Notes: generated by a model from the letters alone, not told the origin. 51,876 nt of DNA from an uncultured bacterium (GCA_943914435.1 CALUBY010000001.1:1-51876); one strand, 5' to 3'; positions 17,125 through 25,403 are shown, counted from the stretch's first letter. A program made the numbers and translations.

Positions 17125-18348
17125 ATGAATCGAAGAGTACTCATCATCATCGCAAGCGCCATCGTCCTTATTGGACTCATCATTGGCGCGTACCTTCTTT
17201 TCTTTACCGGAGGCGCAACGCTCACTGTTGGCACCCCGAGCGACCCTTTTGGCTCAAGTGGGGACCGAACCACCAGTGAGCTTTTAGGGGTTGATGGCCA
17301 GCCAATACAGGGCGCAGGCACCGTTGTGGCACCTAAACTCATCCGCATTACAGACGCGCCCGTCTCAAGGGGTGCGGTGGCTCTACATATACCGGCAGAA
17401 ACAAGCCCCGCAACGTCAACAGAGCCCGTGTCCCCAAGTGACACAGAGATTCGTTTCATTGAGCGACAAAGCGGGAACGTATATGCGTTCCGTTTACATG
17501 ATCGTGTCCTTACGCGTGTATCAAACCAAACGGTTCCTGGTATTCAGGATGCCGTCTGGACACCTGGCGGCGCAAAAGCTTTTGTTCGCTACCTTACGCG
17601 CACCGTTGATGGCACCGAACATATAGATACCTATGCACTCTCAGCAGAAGGTGCGGTTGGTTATTTTCTGGAACAGGACCTAGAGCAGGTTGCCTTATCA
17701 AACACGAACACGGTGTTTTCACTTCTTCCAAGCACAACGGGCTCCATTGGCACTCTTTCAAATCTGGATGGCACGAACGCACGAACCTTATTCACCTCCG
17801 CCCTCTCTCAGCTTGCTGCTGCCTTTTCTGGTACAAACCTCATAGCAACCACTAAGGCCTCTCAGGGACTCGATGGGTATACATTCCTCGTCTCAGGTAC
17901 CGACGGGGGCTTTGAGCGCCTTTTGGGCCCGTATCGCGGCCTTTCAGCCGTACCAAACCCAGAAGGAACGAACGTGCTTTTTAGTTACGTTGATAGGGGG
18001 CGCGTGTACCTTCAGGTGCTTGATCTAGCGACTCGAAACATAACCGCACTACCTCTCTCTACGCTTGCAGAAAAGTGCACCTGGGCACCGGGAGGACGCG
18101 TCGTGTACTGTGGTGTGCCCACGGCCCTTACAGGAAACATTCCTGATGACTGGTACCAGGGTGCAGTGTCATTTTCAGATCGTCTGTGGCGCATAGACCT
18201 CGAAACACGTCTTGCAACGCTTGTCGTTGATCCGGGGCAGGTTGCTGATGTTTCAATAGATGCGGTAGCACTCACCATTGACCCCATGAGCGATGTTCTT
18301 GTGTTTACAAACAAGAAAGACGGAACCCTTTGGGCCTACGATTTATAA
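17125..18348 (+). CDS. Membrane-anchored protein with a probable beta-propeller
   Basis: An N-terminal signal anchor (about 5-28) is followed by a Gly/Thr/Pro-rich linker and, from about residue 105, repeated beta-rich units of 40-50 residues. Examples are GIQDAVWTPGGAKAFVRYL, YRGLSAVPNPEGTNVLFSYV and LAEKCTWAPGGRVVYCGV, which recall TolB/WD40-like blades. Such propellers act as protein-binding platforms. It is the last gene of the cluster and ends at a strong terminator, so it is probably an outer part of the same machine. No catalytic residues are recognised. Confidence 0.7.
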   Translation: MNRRVLIIIASAIVLIGLIIGAYLLFFTGGATLTVGTPSDPFGSSGDRTTSELLGVDGQPIQGAGTVVAPKLIRITDAPVSRGAVALHIPAETSPATSTEPVSPSDTEIRFIERQSGNVYAFRLHDRVLTRVSNQTVPGIQDAVWTPGGAKAFVRYLTRTVDGTEHIDTYALSAEGAVGYFLEQDLEQVALSNTNTVFSLLPSTTGSIGTLSNLDGTNARTLFTSALSQLAAAFSGTNLIATTKASQGLDGYTFLVSGTDGGFERLLGPYRGLSAVPNPEGTNVLFSYVDRGRVYLQVLDLATRNITALPLSTLAEKCTWAPGGRVVYCGVPTALTGNIPDDWYQGAVSFSDRLWRIDLETRLATLVVDPGQVADVSIDAVALTIDPMSDVLVFTNKKDGTLWAYDL

Positions 18349-18366
18349 AAGGATTGTTCAGAGCAA

Positions 18367-18400
18367 TAGTAAAAGGCCCGCATATGCGGGCCTTTTACTA
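18367..18400. terminator. Perfect-palindrome bidirectional terminator
   Basis: A 34-bp perfect palindrome (17-bp arms) with core GGCCCGCAT / ATGCGGGCC flanked by A and T tracts. It ends the secretion-like cluster, and its right arm contains the stop codon of yidC on the other strand. Confidence 0.92.
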
Positions 18401-19144
18401 TTTGAGAGGGGAGGCCTCAAGGGTTTTTGTCTTTTCCTTGCGGATAACGAACTCCTGGAATAGACCGAAGAGGTTACTCGTTATGAAGTATAGGGCGATA
18501 GCAACCGAGGTGTAGTACGCAGCAATACCAATGAACACAGGGAGCACAAATCGCATCTGCATTGCAAGGGAGCGACCAAATTCAGCCTGCATATCAGTGC
18601 CCGCTGGCTTGGTGCTCTTCTCCGGTACCGGAATAGCGTACCAGCCATATATAAACTGCGTTATTGCAGCCAAGAGCGCGAGAGTAACGCTCGCCCCCAG
18701 GATAGCGAACGTGCCGAGGAAGAGGGGGGAGATAGCAAGAGGTGCGGGAACAAAAGAGTAAAGAAGGGCGGTGTCTACCGTAAGAAGGGTTTTGTTGTTG
18801 AACACCCAATAAAGAGAGAGCACTATCGGAAGCTGAATAAGAAGGATGAGTATGCCCGCGAAAGGATTTATTCCGTATTTCTTATAGAGACCGAACATCT
18901 CTCTTGCCTGGGTCTCTTTATCGTTCTTGTACTGCTCACGAATCTGCTTCATCTCTGGCTCAATAGCCTTTATGGAGCGCTGGGTGCGAAGTGCCGAAAA
19001 AGAAAGCGGCATCAGAATAACCTTTATAAGAAGGGTGGCAGCAACCACCGCAAGCCCGATATCCTGCCCCGGCAGAATATCGGTAAGAAGCATCAAGAGG
19101 TTATAGATCGGAGTGTAGAGAACCGTGTGAAAGAAAGACATCAT
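18398..19144 (-). CDS. yidC: Membrane protein insertase YidC/Oxa1
   Basis: Inserts membrane proteins with or without SecYEG. The 248 residues match the Gram-positive type: a periplasmic-side start and a first membrane helix (DIGLAVVAATLLIKVILMPLSF), a charged cytoplasmic hairpin (RTQRSIKAIEPEMKQIREQY, then KKYGINPFAG), and four further helices. There is no large periplasmic domain and no lipobox. Gene order yidC-rnpA-rpmH next to dnaA is the classic origin arrangement. ATGs at 19144 and 19141 are both possible; TACACT lies 8 bases upstream of the first. Confidence 0.95.
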   Translation of the reverse strand: MMSFFHTVLYTPIYNLLMLLTDILPGQDIGLAVVAATLLIKVILMPLSFSALRTQRSIKAIEPEMKQIREQYKNDKETQAREMFGLYKKYGINPFAGILILLIQLPIVLSLYWVFNNKTLLTVDTALLYSFVPAPLAISPLFLGTFAILGASVTLALLAAITQFIYGWYAIPVPEKSTKPAGTDMQAEFGRSLAMQMRFVLPVFIGIAAYYTSVAIALYFITSNLFGLFQEFVIRKEKTKTLEASPLK

Positions 19145-19180
19145 AGGTTGTAAGTGTACCGCAGAAAAAGGAAAGAACGG

Positions 19181-19501
19181 TTATAGAGGGAACGCGCGCG
19201 CGAGAAGTCCCTTAAGTTCTGCCTCAAGGACGGGGAAGTCTAGGGACGCCGCACCTGGTCGGGCATGGAACATAAGAATACGTGTTGGCAGGCATTCGTG
19301 CCGCACAACAGCCAAAACACGTCGTTTAAGTAAGTGGCGTCTCACCGAGAGTTTTGCCACCTTTTTTGAGACGATAACGGCACACCCTCCATGGGTAACG
19401 GTATCTCGTATAGAGAGGGAAAAATGAGGGCTTGTAAGCCTTTTTTCCGGTCCAGAAGGCGCAAAATGCGCCCGAGAGAGGCGCATGTTGTGCTTTTTCA
19501 T
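19181..19501 (-). CDS. rnpA: Ribonuclease P protein component
   Basis: Protein subunit of RNase P, which trims the 5' leader of tRNAs. It is identified by length (106), basic character, position after rpmH and the segment KKVAKLSVRRHLLKRRVLAVVR. This segment corresponds to the RNA-binding signature normally written with RNR; here it reads RRH, an unusual change at a highly conserved Asn. Its ATG overlaps the rpmH stop by one base (TAATG), so translation is coupled. MRLSRAHF, five codons later, is an alternative start. Confidence 0.88.
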   Translation of the reverse strand: MKKHNMRLSRAHFAPSGPEKRLTSPHFSLSIRDTVTHGGCAVIVSKKVAKLSVRRHLLKRRVLAVVRHECLPTRILMFHARPGAASLDFPVLEAELKGLLARAFPL

Positions 19502-19638
19502 TAGACAGTGAGCTTCGAGCGACCCTTACGGCGACGGCGGAGTAATACAGCTCGTCCGGTAGGGGTAGCGGTGCGAGCACGGAAGCCGTGCGTACGCGCG
19601 CGCTTACGCTTTTTCGGCTGATAGGTGCGCTTTGGCAT
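19501..19638 (-). CDS. rpmH: 50S ribosomal protein L34
   Basis: A 45-residue, very basic ribosomal protein. It reads MPKRTYQPKKRKRARTHGF and ends KGRSKLTV, an almost canonical L34. A leaderless start is expected, because TATCCT lies 6 bases upstream of the ATG. It is the first gene of the rpmH-rnpA pair, divergent from dnaA. Confidence 0.97.
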   Translation of the reverse strand: MPKRTYQPKKRKRARTHGFRARTATPTGRAVLLRRRRKGRSKLTV

Positions 19639-19644
19639 ATGCAC

Positions 19645-19650
19645 AGGATA
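19645..19650 (-). promoter_or_regulatory. -10 element of rpmH
   Basis: TATCCT on the minus strand, 6 bases before the rpmH ATG. Confidence 0.6.
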
Positions 19651-19679
19651 TTAACAGGTTGACGGTCAGGTAGCAAGGA

Positions 19680-19699
19680 AGTGCCCCGCGAGGGGCACT
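19680..19699. other. GNRA-loop hairpin between rpmH and dnaA
   Basis: An 8-bp stem (AGTGCCCC / GGGGCACT) with a GCGA loop in the 101-bp spacer. There is no T-tract, so it is unlikely to be a terminator. It lies upstream of both divergent -10 elements and could be a protein-binding site. Confidence 0.5.
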
Positions 19700-19723
19700 G
19701 GTCGCGCATTTTAAAAAGGTCCG

Positions 19724-19729
19724 TATACT
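19724..19729 (+). promoter_or_regulatory. -10 element of dnaA
   Basis: TATACT, 10 bases before the dnaA ATG, so the leader would be only a few bases. Confidence 0.6.
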
Positions 19730-19739
19730 TACTAGAACG

Positions 19740-21089
19740 ATGAACCGATTGGATGCACGAGAACTCTGGGAATACACCCTTACACAAGTGGAACTCTCTA
19801 TCTCGCCCGCGAACTTTAACACCTGGTTCCGGGACAGTTCGATAGTAAAGATAGAGGACGGCATTGTGTATGTTGGTGTTCCAAGCCAATTCTTCCGCGA
19901 CTGGTATTTGAAGAAGTTCAACATGCTTCTTCTTAAGATTGTGCGCGGCGTCTCTCATGAGTACCGCAATATTGAGTACATGATCGTCAAAGACGACAGG
20001 CGCAGGCCAAAAGAGGTGAGGCGGCAGCCCCAGCAAACCGTTGAGATGCCTCTCGATGAGTTCTATGTAAACAAAAGCGACGGCCTAAATCCTCGCTATA
20101 CCTTCGATACCTTTGTTGTTGGTTCATTCAATGAACTGGCTCACACCGCCGCCCAAGCTGCCCTTAAGCGCCCGGGCATTATGTATAACCCTCTTTTTAT
20201 CTATGGAGATACCGGAAGAGGGAAGACCCACCTCATACAAGCTATAGGTAATCAGTTTAAGAAGCTGTATCCAGGAAGAAAGGTCTTTTATTTAACCGCA
20301 GAGACCTTCGCTCAGGATTACACCAACTCAATACAGGCCGGAAACACAAACCGCTTTAAGGAGAAGTACCGTCAGTACGATCTTCTTATCATGGACGATA
20401 TTCAGTTCTTTGCGAAAAAAGAGAAGACCCAAGAAGAGCTGTTCCATCTCTTTAACGCACTCTACGACAACAACAAGCAGATTCTCTTCTCTTCTGATAG
20501 GGCGCCGGCAGCGATTCCTGATATTGCAGACCGACTACGGGGCCGCTTCTCAGCCGGCATGTCTATTGATATTGGGGAACCTGATACCGAGAGTCGTATG
20601 GCGATAATCCGCAAAAAGGCAGCGTCTCAGGGAGTGTATCTCTCAGATGAGGTTATAGAACACATAGCAACATCCATCTCAGGATCAATCCGAGAACTTG
20701 AGGGGGTAATTAATAGTGTTGTCTGTCACACCCAGGTAAAGGGCGTTCCTCCTGACTTGGCTGAGGTTCGTCATTCGCTTCGCTCATTTGCTCGTCCACA
20801 AAAGACCGTATCCGTGAAGCACGTCGTCTCAAAGGTTGCCGAGTTTTACGGCATAGACGAAGAAAGCATTTATGAAAAGACGCGACGCAGAGAAGTGGTG
20901 CGTCCACGCCAGGTAATAATGTATATCCTTCGCGAAGACTTTAGTGTTTCGTATCCAACCATCGGTTCAAAGCTTGGAGGACGTGACCACACCACCGTTA
21001 TTCACTCCTGTGAGAAGGTAAAAAGGGAAGTGCTTGTTGACCCTGACCTTGCAAAAGAGATTCAGGATATCCGCAGCTTATTGGTATAA
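19740..21089 (+). CDS. dnaA: Chromosomal replication initiator DnaA
   Basis: Binds DnaA boxes at oriC and opens the origin. Domain I (about 1-80) is followed by a very short linker, the AAA+ domain III with Walker A GDTGRGKT (156-163; usually G-x-x-G-L-G-K-T, here Arg replaces Leu) and Walker B LLIMDD (D219, D220), and domain IV with the DNA-reading signature GGRDHTTVIHSC (from 413). Length (449) is normal. The flanks (rpmH on the left, dnaN on the right) mark the replication origin region. Confidence 0.98.
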   Translation: MNRLDARELWEYTLTQVELSISPANFNTWFRDSSIVKIEDGIVYVGVPSQFFRDWYLKKFNMLLLKIVRGVSHEYRNIEYMIVKDDRRRPKEVRRQPQQTVEMPLDEFYVNKSDGLNPRYTFDTFVVGSFNELAHTAAQAALKRPGIMYNPLFIYGDTGRGKTHLIQAIGNQFKKLYPGRKVFYLTAETFAQDYTNSIQAGNTNRFKEKYRQYDLLIMDDIQFFAKKEKTQEELFHLFNALYDNNKQILFSSDRAPAAIPDIADRLRGRFSAGMSIDIGEPDTESRMAIIRKKAASQGVYLSDEVIEHIATSISGSIRELEGVINSVVCHTQVKGVPPDLAEVRHSLRSFARPQKTVSVKHVVSKVAEFYGIDEESIYEKTRRREVVRPRQVIMYILREDFSVSYPTIGSKLGGRDHTTVIHSCEKVKREVLVDPDLAKEIQDIRSLLV

Positions 21090-21303
21090 CTCTGGGGAAA
21101 ACCTATGTATAACCTACGCAAAAGTACGGGGACATGCAGGGGAAATAAGGGTTTCAGGACATACTCATTTATCTTATCCCCAGAACTTCTCGTCAAAACG
21201 AGACCGTCATCCACACGATGTTTCCGGGTACTGCGCAAAAGAGTGGCTCAGATAGAGGGCATAACGGGTTGTCCACGGTGTCCACACCCCTAATAATAAG
21301 GTC
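21090..21303. other. Candidate oriC between dnaA and dnaN
   Basis: A 214-bp spacer with a cluster of near matches to the DnaA box TTATCCACA. TTATCCCCA (21174-21182) and TCATCCACA (21207-21215) differ at one position. TTGTCCACG (21269-21277), GTGTCCACA (21278-21286) and, reversed, TTTTCCCCA (21093-21101) differ at two. The last two forward boxes are adjacent and followed by CCCC and the AT-rich TAATAATAA (21291-21299), a layout that recalls a box / GC / unwinding element. No open frame of merit. Confidence 0.65.
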
Positions 21304-22404
21304 ATGATAATTACTTTAGATAAAAAAGAATTCTCAGAAGGAGTGCAGACTGTTGCACGATTTGCAGAGCGCAGAAGTGGAACACTTCCTGTGCTCGCAG
21401 GCATTGCCATCATCGCAGGAGATGATGGTATTAAGCTACGTGCCACAAATCTTGAGACCGGAATAGATCTTAAGGTTGAGGGCACTATAAAGAGTGATGG
21501 TGTTGTCGCTCTTCCGGCCGCAACTCTTCGTGACATTGCCGCCTCTCTTTCTGGAGGAGGTACCCTGACACTCGAACACTCCGGCGACACGGTCCTTGTT
21601 TCGACGGGAAATGGCCGTAGTACCCTCAAGACTCTTGCATACGAGGATTTTCCCACCCTACCTCTTCCAGAGGCACCTCGAGCTAAATTTGAGCTTCCTG
21701 GAAGTCTTCTTCGTTCACTCGTGAATGCGGTTGTATCCTATGCATCGGTTTCAACCGTGCGTCCGGAACTCGCCTCAGTACTCCTTAAGAGTGAAGGAAG
21801 TGCATTAACGGCAGTAGCAACCGATTCATTCCGTCTTGCGGAAAAGAAAATATCACTCGCAACGTCTGTAAGTGACTTTTCTATGCTTATTCCCGCAAAG
21901 AATGCGGTTGATATTATGCAGACGCTTCCAGAAGAAACTATCCAAATAGCGGTGGACGAACATCAGTGCGCCTTTTATTGGAAGAAGGGGGTTATAACCA
22001 CCCGTCTTGTTACGGCAAATTACCCCGACTACACTCAAATTATTCCAAAGACCTTTGTATCGGAAGCAACGGTTCTTAAAAAGGATTTCGAAGCAGCCCT
22101 TCGACGCACTGCTATATTCTCCGACTCTTTCCAAAAAGTACGCGTTGGTATTGATGGTTCAAAAAAAGCCGTCATGCTTTCGGCACAGAATGCTGACGTA
22201 GGAGATTCTAGCGAGTCTATTCCGGCTGCAGTAATAGGAGAGGCTGTAGAGTTTTCGTTCAATCACCGATACCTCTCAGCGCCTATTTCAACGATTGCGA
22301 CGGAAAGTGTCACGCTTTCAGCAAGTGGTATTGGAAGAGCTATGGTTATGCGAGGATCGGGGGACACGTCATTCCTATACCTCGTTATGCCAATGAATCA
22401 GTAG
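21304..22404 (+). CDS. dnaN: DNA polymerase III beta sliding clamp
   Basis: Ring-shaped dimeric clamp that tethers the replicative polymerase to DNA. Three similar domains of about 120 residues are seen. Typical phrases are TLPVLAGIAI, LRATNLETGI, ATDSFRLAEKKI and the C-terminal SFLYLVMPMNQ, which ends with the M-P-M hydrophobic-cleft residues that bind partner proteins. Length (366) is standard. It lies directly behind the candidate origin and is closed by a long palindromic terminator. Confidence 0.98.
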   Translation: MIITLDKKEFSEGVQTVARFAERRSGTLPVLAGIAIIAGDDGIKLRATNLETGIDLKVEGTIKSDGVVALPAATLRDIAASLSGGGTLTLEHSGDTVLVSTGNGRSTLKTLAYEDFPTLPLPEAPRAKFELPGSLLRSLVNAVVSYASVSTVRPELASVLLKSEGSALTAVATDSFRLAEKKISLATSVSDFSMLIPAKNAVDIMQTLPEETIQIAVDEHQCAFYWKKGVITTRLVTANYPDYTQIIPKTFVSEATVLKKDFEAALRRTAIFSDSFQKVRVGIDGSKKAVMLSAQNADVGDSSESIPAAVIGEAVEFSFNHRYLSAPISTIATESVTLSASGIGRAMVMRGSGDTSFLYLVMPMNQ

Positions 22405-22414
22405 AGATCGGGTA

Positions 22415-22458
22415 CCGTACAGTAAAAGCCCCGCATATGCGGGGCTTTTACTGTACGG
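22415..22458. terminator. Perfect 44-bp palindromic bidirectional terminator
   Basis: 22-bp arms (22415-22436, 22437-22458) with the same CCCGCAT / ATGCGGG core as the terminators at 1591 and 18367. It separates convergent dnaN and the penicillin-binding protein gene. Confidence 0.92.
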
Positions 22459-22462
22459 GCAC

Positions 22463-24667
22463 TTAGTTATTGTTGCGCTCTTCTCTGCGTGCCTCTCTCT
22501 CAAGTCGCTCCTGTTCCTCCTCTGAGAGGGGTTCTGAGATAGGGTTCGTCGTGGTTGCTGTCGTTGTTCCCATCATACGTAATCCAAGTGCCCAGGCCTG
22601 GATTGGGGTCTCCCAGTATGGAAGCTGGGGGTCGCTATAAGGATTACTTGGTGCGCCACCTCGAGGATTATTCTTATCGGTTAGGAGAAGAAGTGAGTGG
22701 TAAGACACCTGACCACGAAGCACGGGAGGAACGTTCGCAGGAATTGCGGGAGGCTCACTGAAATATTCCTTCGGTGAGCGAGCAAGGGCCACGTCCATTA
22801 CCTTGCGCCACATAGGAGTGACAATGTATCCCGCAAATTCTTTTACCATGGGCGAGTTGTCATTATTTCCTGCCCACATAGCGAGCGCTACCGTAGGAGA
22901 GTACCCGACCGTCCATGCGTCACGTGATTCGTTTGTGGTACCAGTCTTTGCGGCAACGTCATAATCGCTAAAGTACATCGGATTATTTTGTACGTAGGAC
23001 GGTATACGCGCATTGTTGTCGGACATGATGTTTTGCATTTGTCGTGCAACCTCAACACTAATAACCTGTTCAGGGGCGGGTTCAAATTTCTTAATAACCC
23101 TTCCTCGCATGTCCCGGATCTCAAGAATGCCGACGGGAGGATTGCGAACACCATCGTTTGCAAACACTCCCATAGCACTGGCCATTTCAAGAGGGGAAAC
23201 CTCAGCAGCACCGAGCGCGAACGACAGACCATAATCCTTTGCAGAGCCAAGGGTTGAAATACCCATGCGCGTCGCCAAGTTTATAACGTTATCAATACCC
23301 GCAAGATAAAGCACCTTTACCGCCGGAATGTTAATAGACTGAGCGAGGGCAGTGCGGAACGTCATCGGCCCCCTAAACTGCATATCGTAGTTCTGGGGAG
23401 CGTAGCAGGGAGGGTTGCTGTTAGAGACGTCGCTTGGAGAACATGCTGTTGAGAACTGGGTGGGAACATCAAAGATAACTGTCTCTGAGGTATATCCCTT
23501 TTCAATAGCGCTTGCGTACACAAACGGTTTGAATGAGGAACCCGGCTGTCTTGGAGCTACCGCAACGTTGTAGTTCCCTGGAATGATGGTGTCGAAGTAA
23601 TCTCTCGAGCCAACCATTGAGAGTATCTGTCCGGTCTTAGGGTCAATCGCAACCATCGCAGCGTTTGATGCGTTTACGGTTGCGGCGTTTGTAAGTGCAC
23701 CCTCGCGAACAATCTCCTGTGCAGCATTTTGTAAGTCGGTGTCGAGGGTGGTAATGACCGTAAGTCCCTGAGTAACCACCTCGGGTCCATACATTTCCTC
23801 AAGCTGCTCTTCAATGTAGAAAACAAAGTGAGGGGCAATAATGCTGTTATTTTGCTGGCGACTAAATACCACCTCTTCGTTTTGTGCAGCAATCATTTCC
23901 TCTTCGGTAATGTAGCCAAGCAGTTCCATGCGCTCGAGTACGTAATTCTTACGAATATCGAGGCGGGCGCGATTGTTTCCGTAGGGAGAATAATAGGTTG
24001 GAAGCTGAGGAATAGCAGCCATATATGCGGCCTCAGAAAGGCTTAGATCATTTGCACTCTTCCCAAAGAACGAACGCGCGGCCACCTCCGCTCCATACAT
24101 GGTGCCTCCGTACGGCGTTACATTGAAATAGAATTCAAGAATTTCGTCTTTGCTATAGCGCTGCTCAAGCTTCCAGGCCAGTACCCACTCCTGGAATTTA
24201 CGTATAGGACTTTTTTCGCCCGACAGAATCGTGTTTTTAACAACTTGCTGCGTTATGGTTGATCCTCCTTGCGCAAAGGACATTGTTTTAATGTCGACCA
24301 AAATAGCGCGCGCGGTCGCCTGAAAAGAAACGCCTCCGTGCTTATAGAAATTAGCGTCTTCAATAGCTATGGCAGCCTGCTGAAGGTTTGGTGATATTTC
24401 CTCCAAAGGAACCACATTGCGCCGGACATCATGGTTAAGGTCATAGAGAACCGTTTTTCCTTCCCGGTCGTAGATTTTAGTTGACTGGGCAACCTTACGC
24501 GAATCAAATGAATTTAAATCAGGAATAGGAGTGAGCGCTGCCCACAAGATACCCGCGCCGGCAACGAGCATGCCAAGACCAACAATAATAAAGGCCACTC
24601 GTAGGAATGGATGAGGATTTTCGAGGTGAGAGCGGAGACTTCCTTTCTTGCGGGTTCGTTTCGTCAT
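22463..24667 (-). CDS. Class A penicillin-binding protein (glycosyltransferase-transpeptidase)
   Basis: Polymerises lipid II into glycan strands and cross-links their peptides. A basic cytoplasmic start and one membrane helix (about 22-45) precede the GT51 domain, with catalytic E103 in EDANFYKH and the GGSTITQQ motif (134-141). The transpeptidase domain has SxxK at S377-K380 (PGSSFKPF), SxN at 444-446 and KTG at 574-576. The tail (about 700-734) is highly charged and Glu/Arg-rich. At 734 residues it resembles PBP1A of other phyla without the OB-fold insertion. A -10-like TAGCAT lies 9 bases before the ATG. All catalytic residues are intact, so the cell makes its own peptidoglycan. Confidence 0.96.
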   Translation of the reverse strand: MTKRTRKKGSLRSHLENPHPFLRVAFIIVGLGMLVAGAGILWAALTPIPDLNSFDSRKVAQSTKIYDREGKTVLYDLNHDVRRNVVPLEEISPNLQQAAIAIEDANFYKHGGVSFQATARAILVDIKTMSFAQGGSTITQQVVKNTILSGEKSPIRKFQEWVLAWKLEQRYSKDEILEFYFNVTPYGGTMYGAEVAARSFFGKSANDLSLSEAAYMAAIPQLPTYYSPYGNNRARLDIRKNYVLERMELLGYITEEEMIAAQNEEVVFSRQQNNSIIAPHFVFYIEEQLEEMYGPEVVTQGLTVITTLDTDLQNAAQEIVREGALTNAATVNASNAAMVAIDPKTGQILSMVGSRDYFDTIIPGNYNVAVAPRQPGSSFKPFVYASAIEKGYTSETVIFDVPTQFSTACSPSDVSNSNPPCYAPQNYDMQFRGPMTFRTALAQSINIPAVKVLYLAGIDNVINLATRMGISTLGSAKDYGLSFALGAAEVSPLEMASAMGVFANDGVRNPPVGILEIRDMRGRVIKKFEPAPEQVISVEVARQMQNIMSDNNARIPSYVQNNPMYFSDYDVAAKTGTTNESRDAWTVGYSPTVALAMWAGNNDNSPMVKEFAGYIVTPMWRKVMDVALARSPKEYFSEPPAIPANVPPVLRGQVSYHSLLLLTDKNNPRGGAPSNPYSDPQLPYWETPIQAWALGLRMMGTTTATTTNPISEPLSEEEQERLEREARREERNNN

Positions 24668-24687
24668 GATTGGCTTATGCTATCACG

Positions 24688-24714
24688 AAGAACGGCCCCA
24701 AGGGGGCCGTTCTT
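24688..24714 (-). terminator. Terminator after the small acidic gene
   Basis: A 12-bp stem, AAGAACGGCCCC (24688-24699) with 24703-24714, and a three-base loop. It starts immediately after the stop of the minus-strand gene at 24715, with a short T-rich end. It also sits just upstream of the PBP promoter. Confidence 0.75.
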
Positions 24715-24879
24715 TTATAGTGCGTCTTCCTCCTCCTCAGAATCCTCGTCTTCATCGAGGTCATCTGCATCATCCTCTTCATCCAACTCGTCCTCGTCAA
24801 GAAGCTCGTCTTCAGAACTCAATAGCTCATCGTCCATCATGATGGTACGCAAATTACGTTTAGTATGCGCTCGCGACAT
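24715..24879 (-). CDS. Small, extremely acidic protein (54 residues)
   Basis: A short open frame starting MSRAHTKRNLRTIMMDDELL and continuing almost entirely with Asp, Glu, Leu and Ser. It has a basic N-terminal 12 residues and an acidic tail of about 40, the kind of charge split seen in nucleic-acid mimics, histone-like chaperones and RNA-polymerase delta-type tails. Support for a real gene comes from an intrinsic terminator exactly at its stop and a -10-like sequence about 9 bases before its ATG. It follows ruvC in the same direction. The function is unknown. Confidence 0.6.
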   Translation of the reverse strand: MSRAHTKRNLRTIMMDDELLSSEDELLDEDELDEEDDADDLDEDEDSEEEEDAL

Positions 24880-24921
24880 GCGAAGCTTATCTATTTGAGC
24901 AGACTGCGACTGATTTGGAAA

Positions 24922-25401
24922 CTAGGGCGAAAGGATACGTGTGGACAGTGCGCAAATAGCGAGCGCAATAGCGTCCAATTCGTCATCAAAGCGCTTTTTT
25001 ACGGGAAGGGTAAGAAGTCGTGGAATCATAAGCGCCACCGCCTTTTTATCCGCATTTCCATACCCGGTTACCGCAAGTTTTACTTGCTGAGGAGAATGCT
25101 CGGTTATAGAAAGACCCGCCGCAGCCGCTGCAGAAAGGGCAGCGCCCCTTGCTTCGGCAACGCCAAGGGCGGTCTTCTTGTTATTGGTACTCCAAAAAAG
25201 CGTTTCTATAGCGACCCGATCTGGATGATGTACGAAAATCGCATCTGCCACCGCCTGGTGAATAACGGCGAGCCGCTCACCCGCAGAGCCCTTAGGGGGA
25301 ACACAGCAGTCGCTCCATATAAGCTGAGGACGAGAGGCATCTCCCTCAAGGACCGCAAGGCCCATGCGGTCATATCCAGGATCAATGGCAAGAATGCGCA
25401 T
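24922..25401 (-). CDS. ruvC: Holliday junction resolvase RuvC
   Basis: Endonuclease that cuts Holliday junctions symmetrically after RuvAB branch migration. The acidic active site is visible: D7 in AIDPG, E66 in AIETLFW, and the D140/D143 pair in DDELDAIALA. Length (159) is normal. It starts two bases after the yebC stop without a Shine-Dalgarno sequence. RuvB is encoded just upstream on the same strand and ruvA about 11 kb away, so all three Ruv proteins are present in the window. Confidence 0.96.
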   Translation of the reverse strand: MRILAIDPGYDRMGLAVLEGDASRPQLIWSDCCVPPKGSAGERLAVIHQAVADAIFVHHPDRVAIETLFWSTNNKKTALGVAEARGAALSAAAAAGLSITEHSPQQVKLAVTGYGNADKKAVALMIPRLLTLPVKKRFDDELDAIALAICALSTRILSP

Positions 25402-25403
25402 TG

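Noticed and set aside
21287..21300. A full DnaA-trio unwinding element
   Set aside because: Only about three AT-rich triplets are present and their phase does not clearly match the trio rule; kept only as a hint.
24611..24898. Serine-rich open frame on the plus strand
   Set aside because: It is the complement of the acidic Asp/Glu codons of the minus-strand small gene and lacks a promoter.
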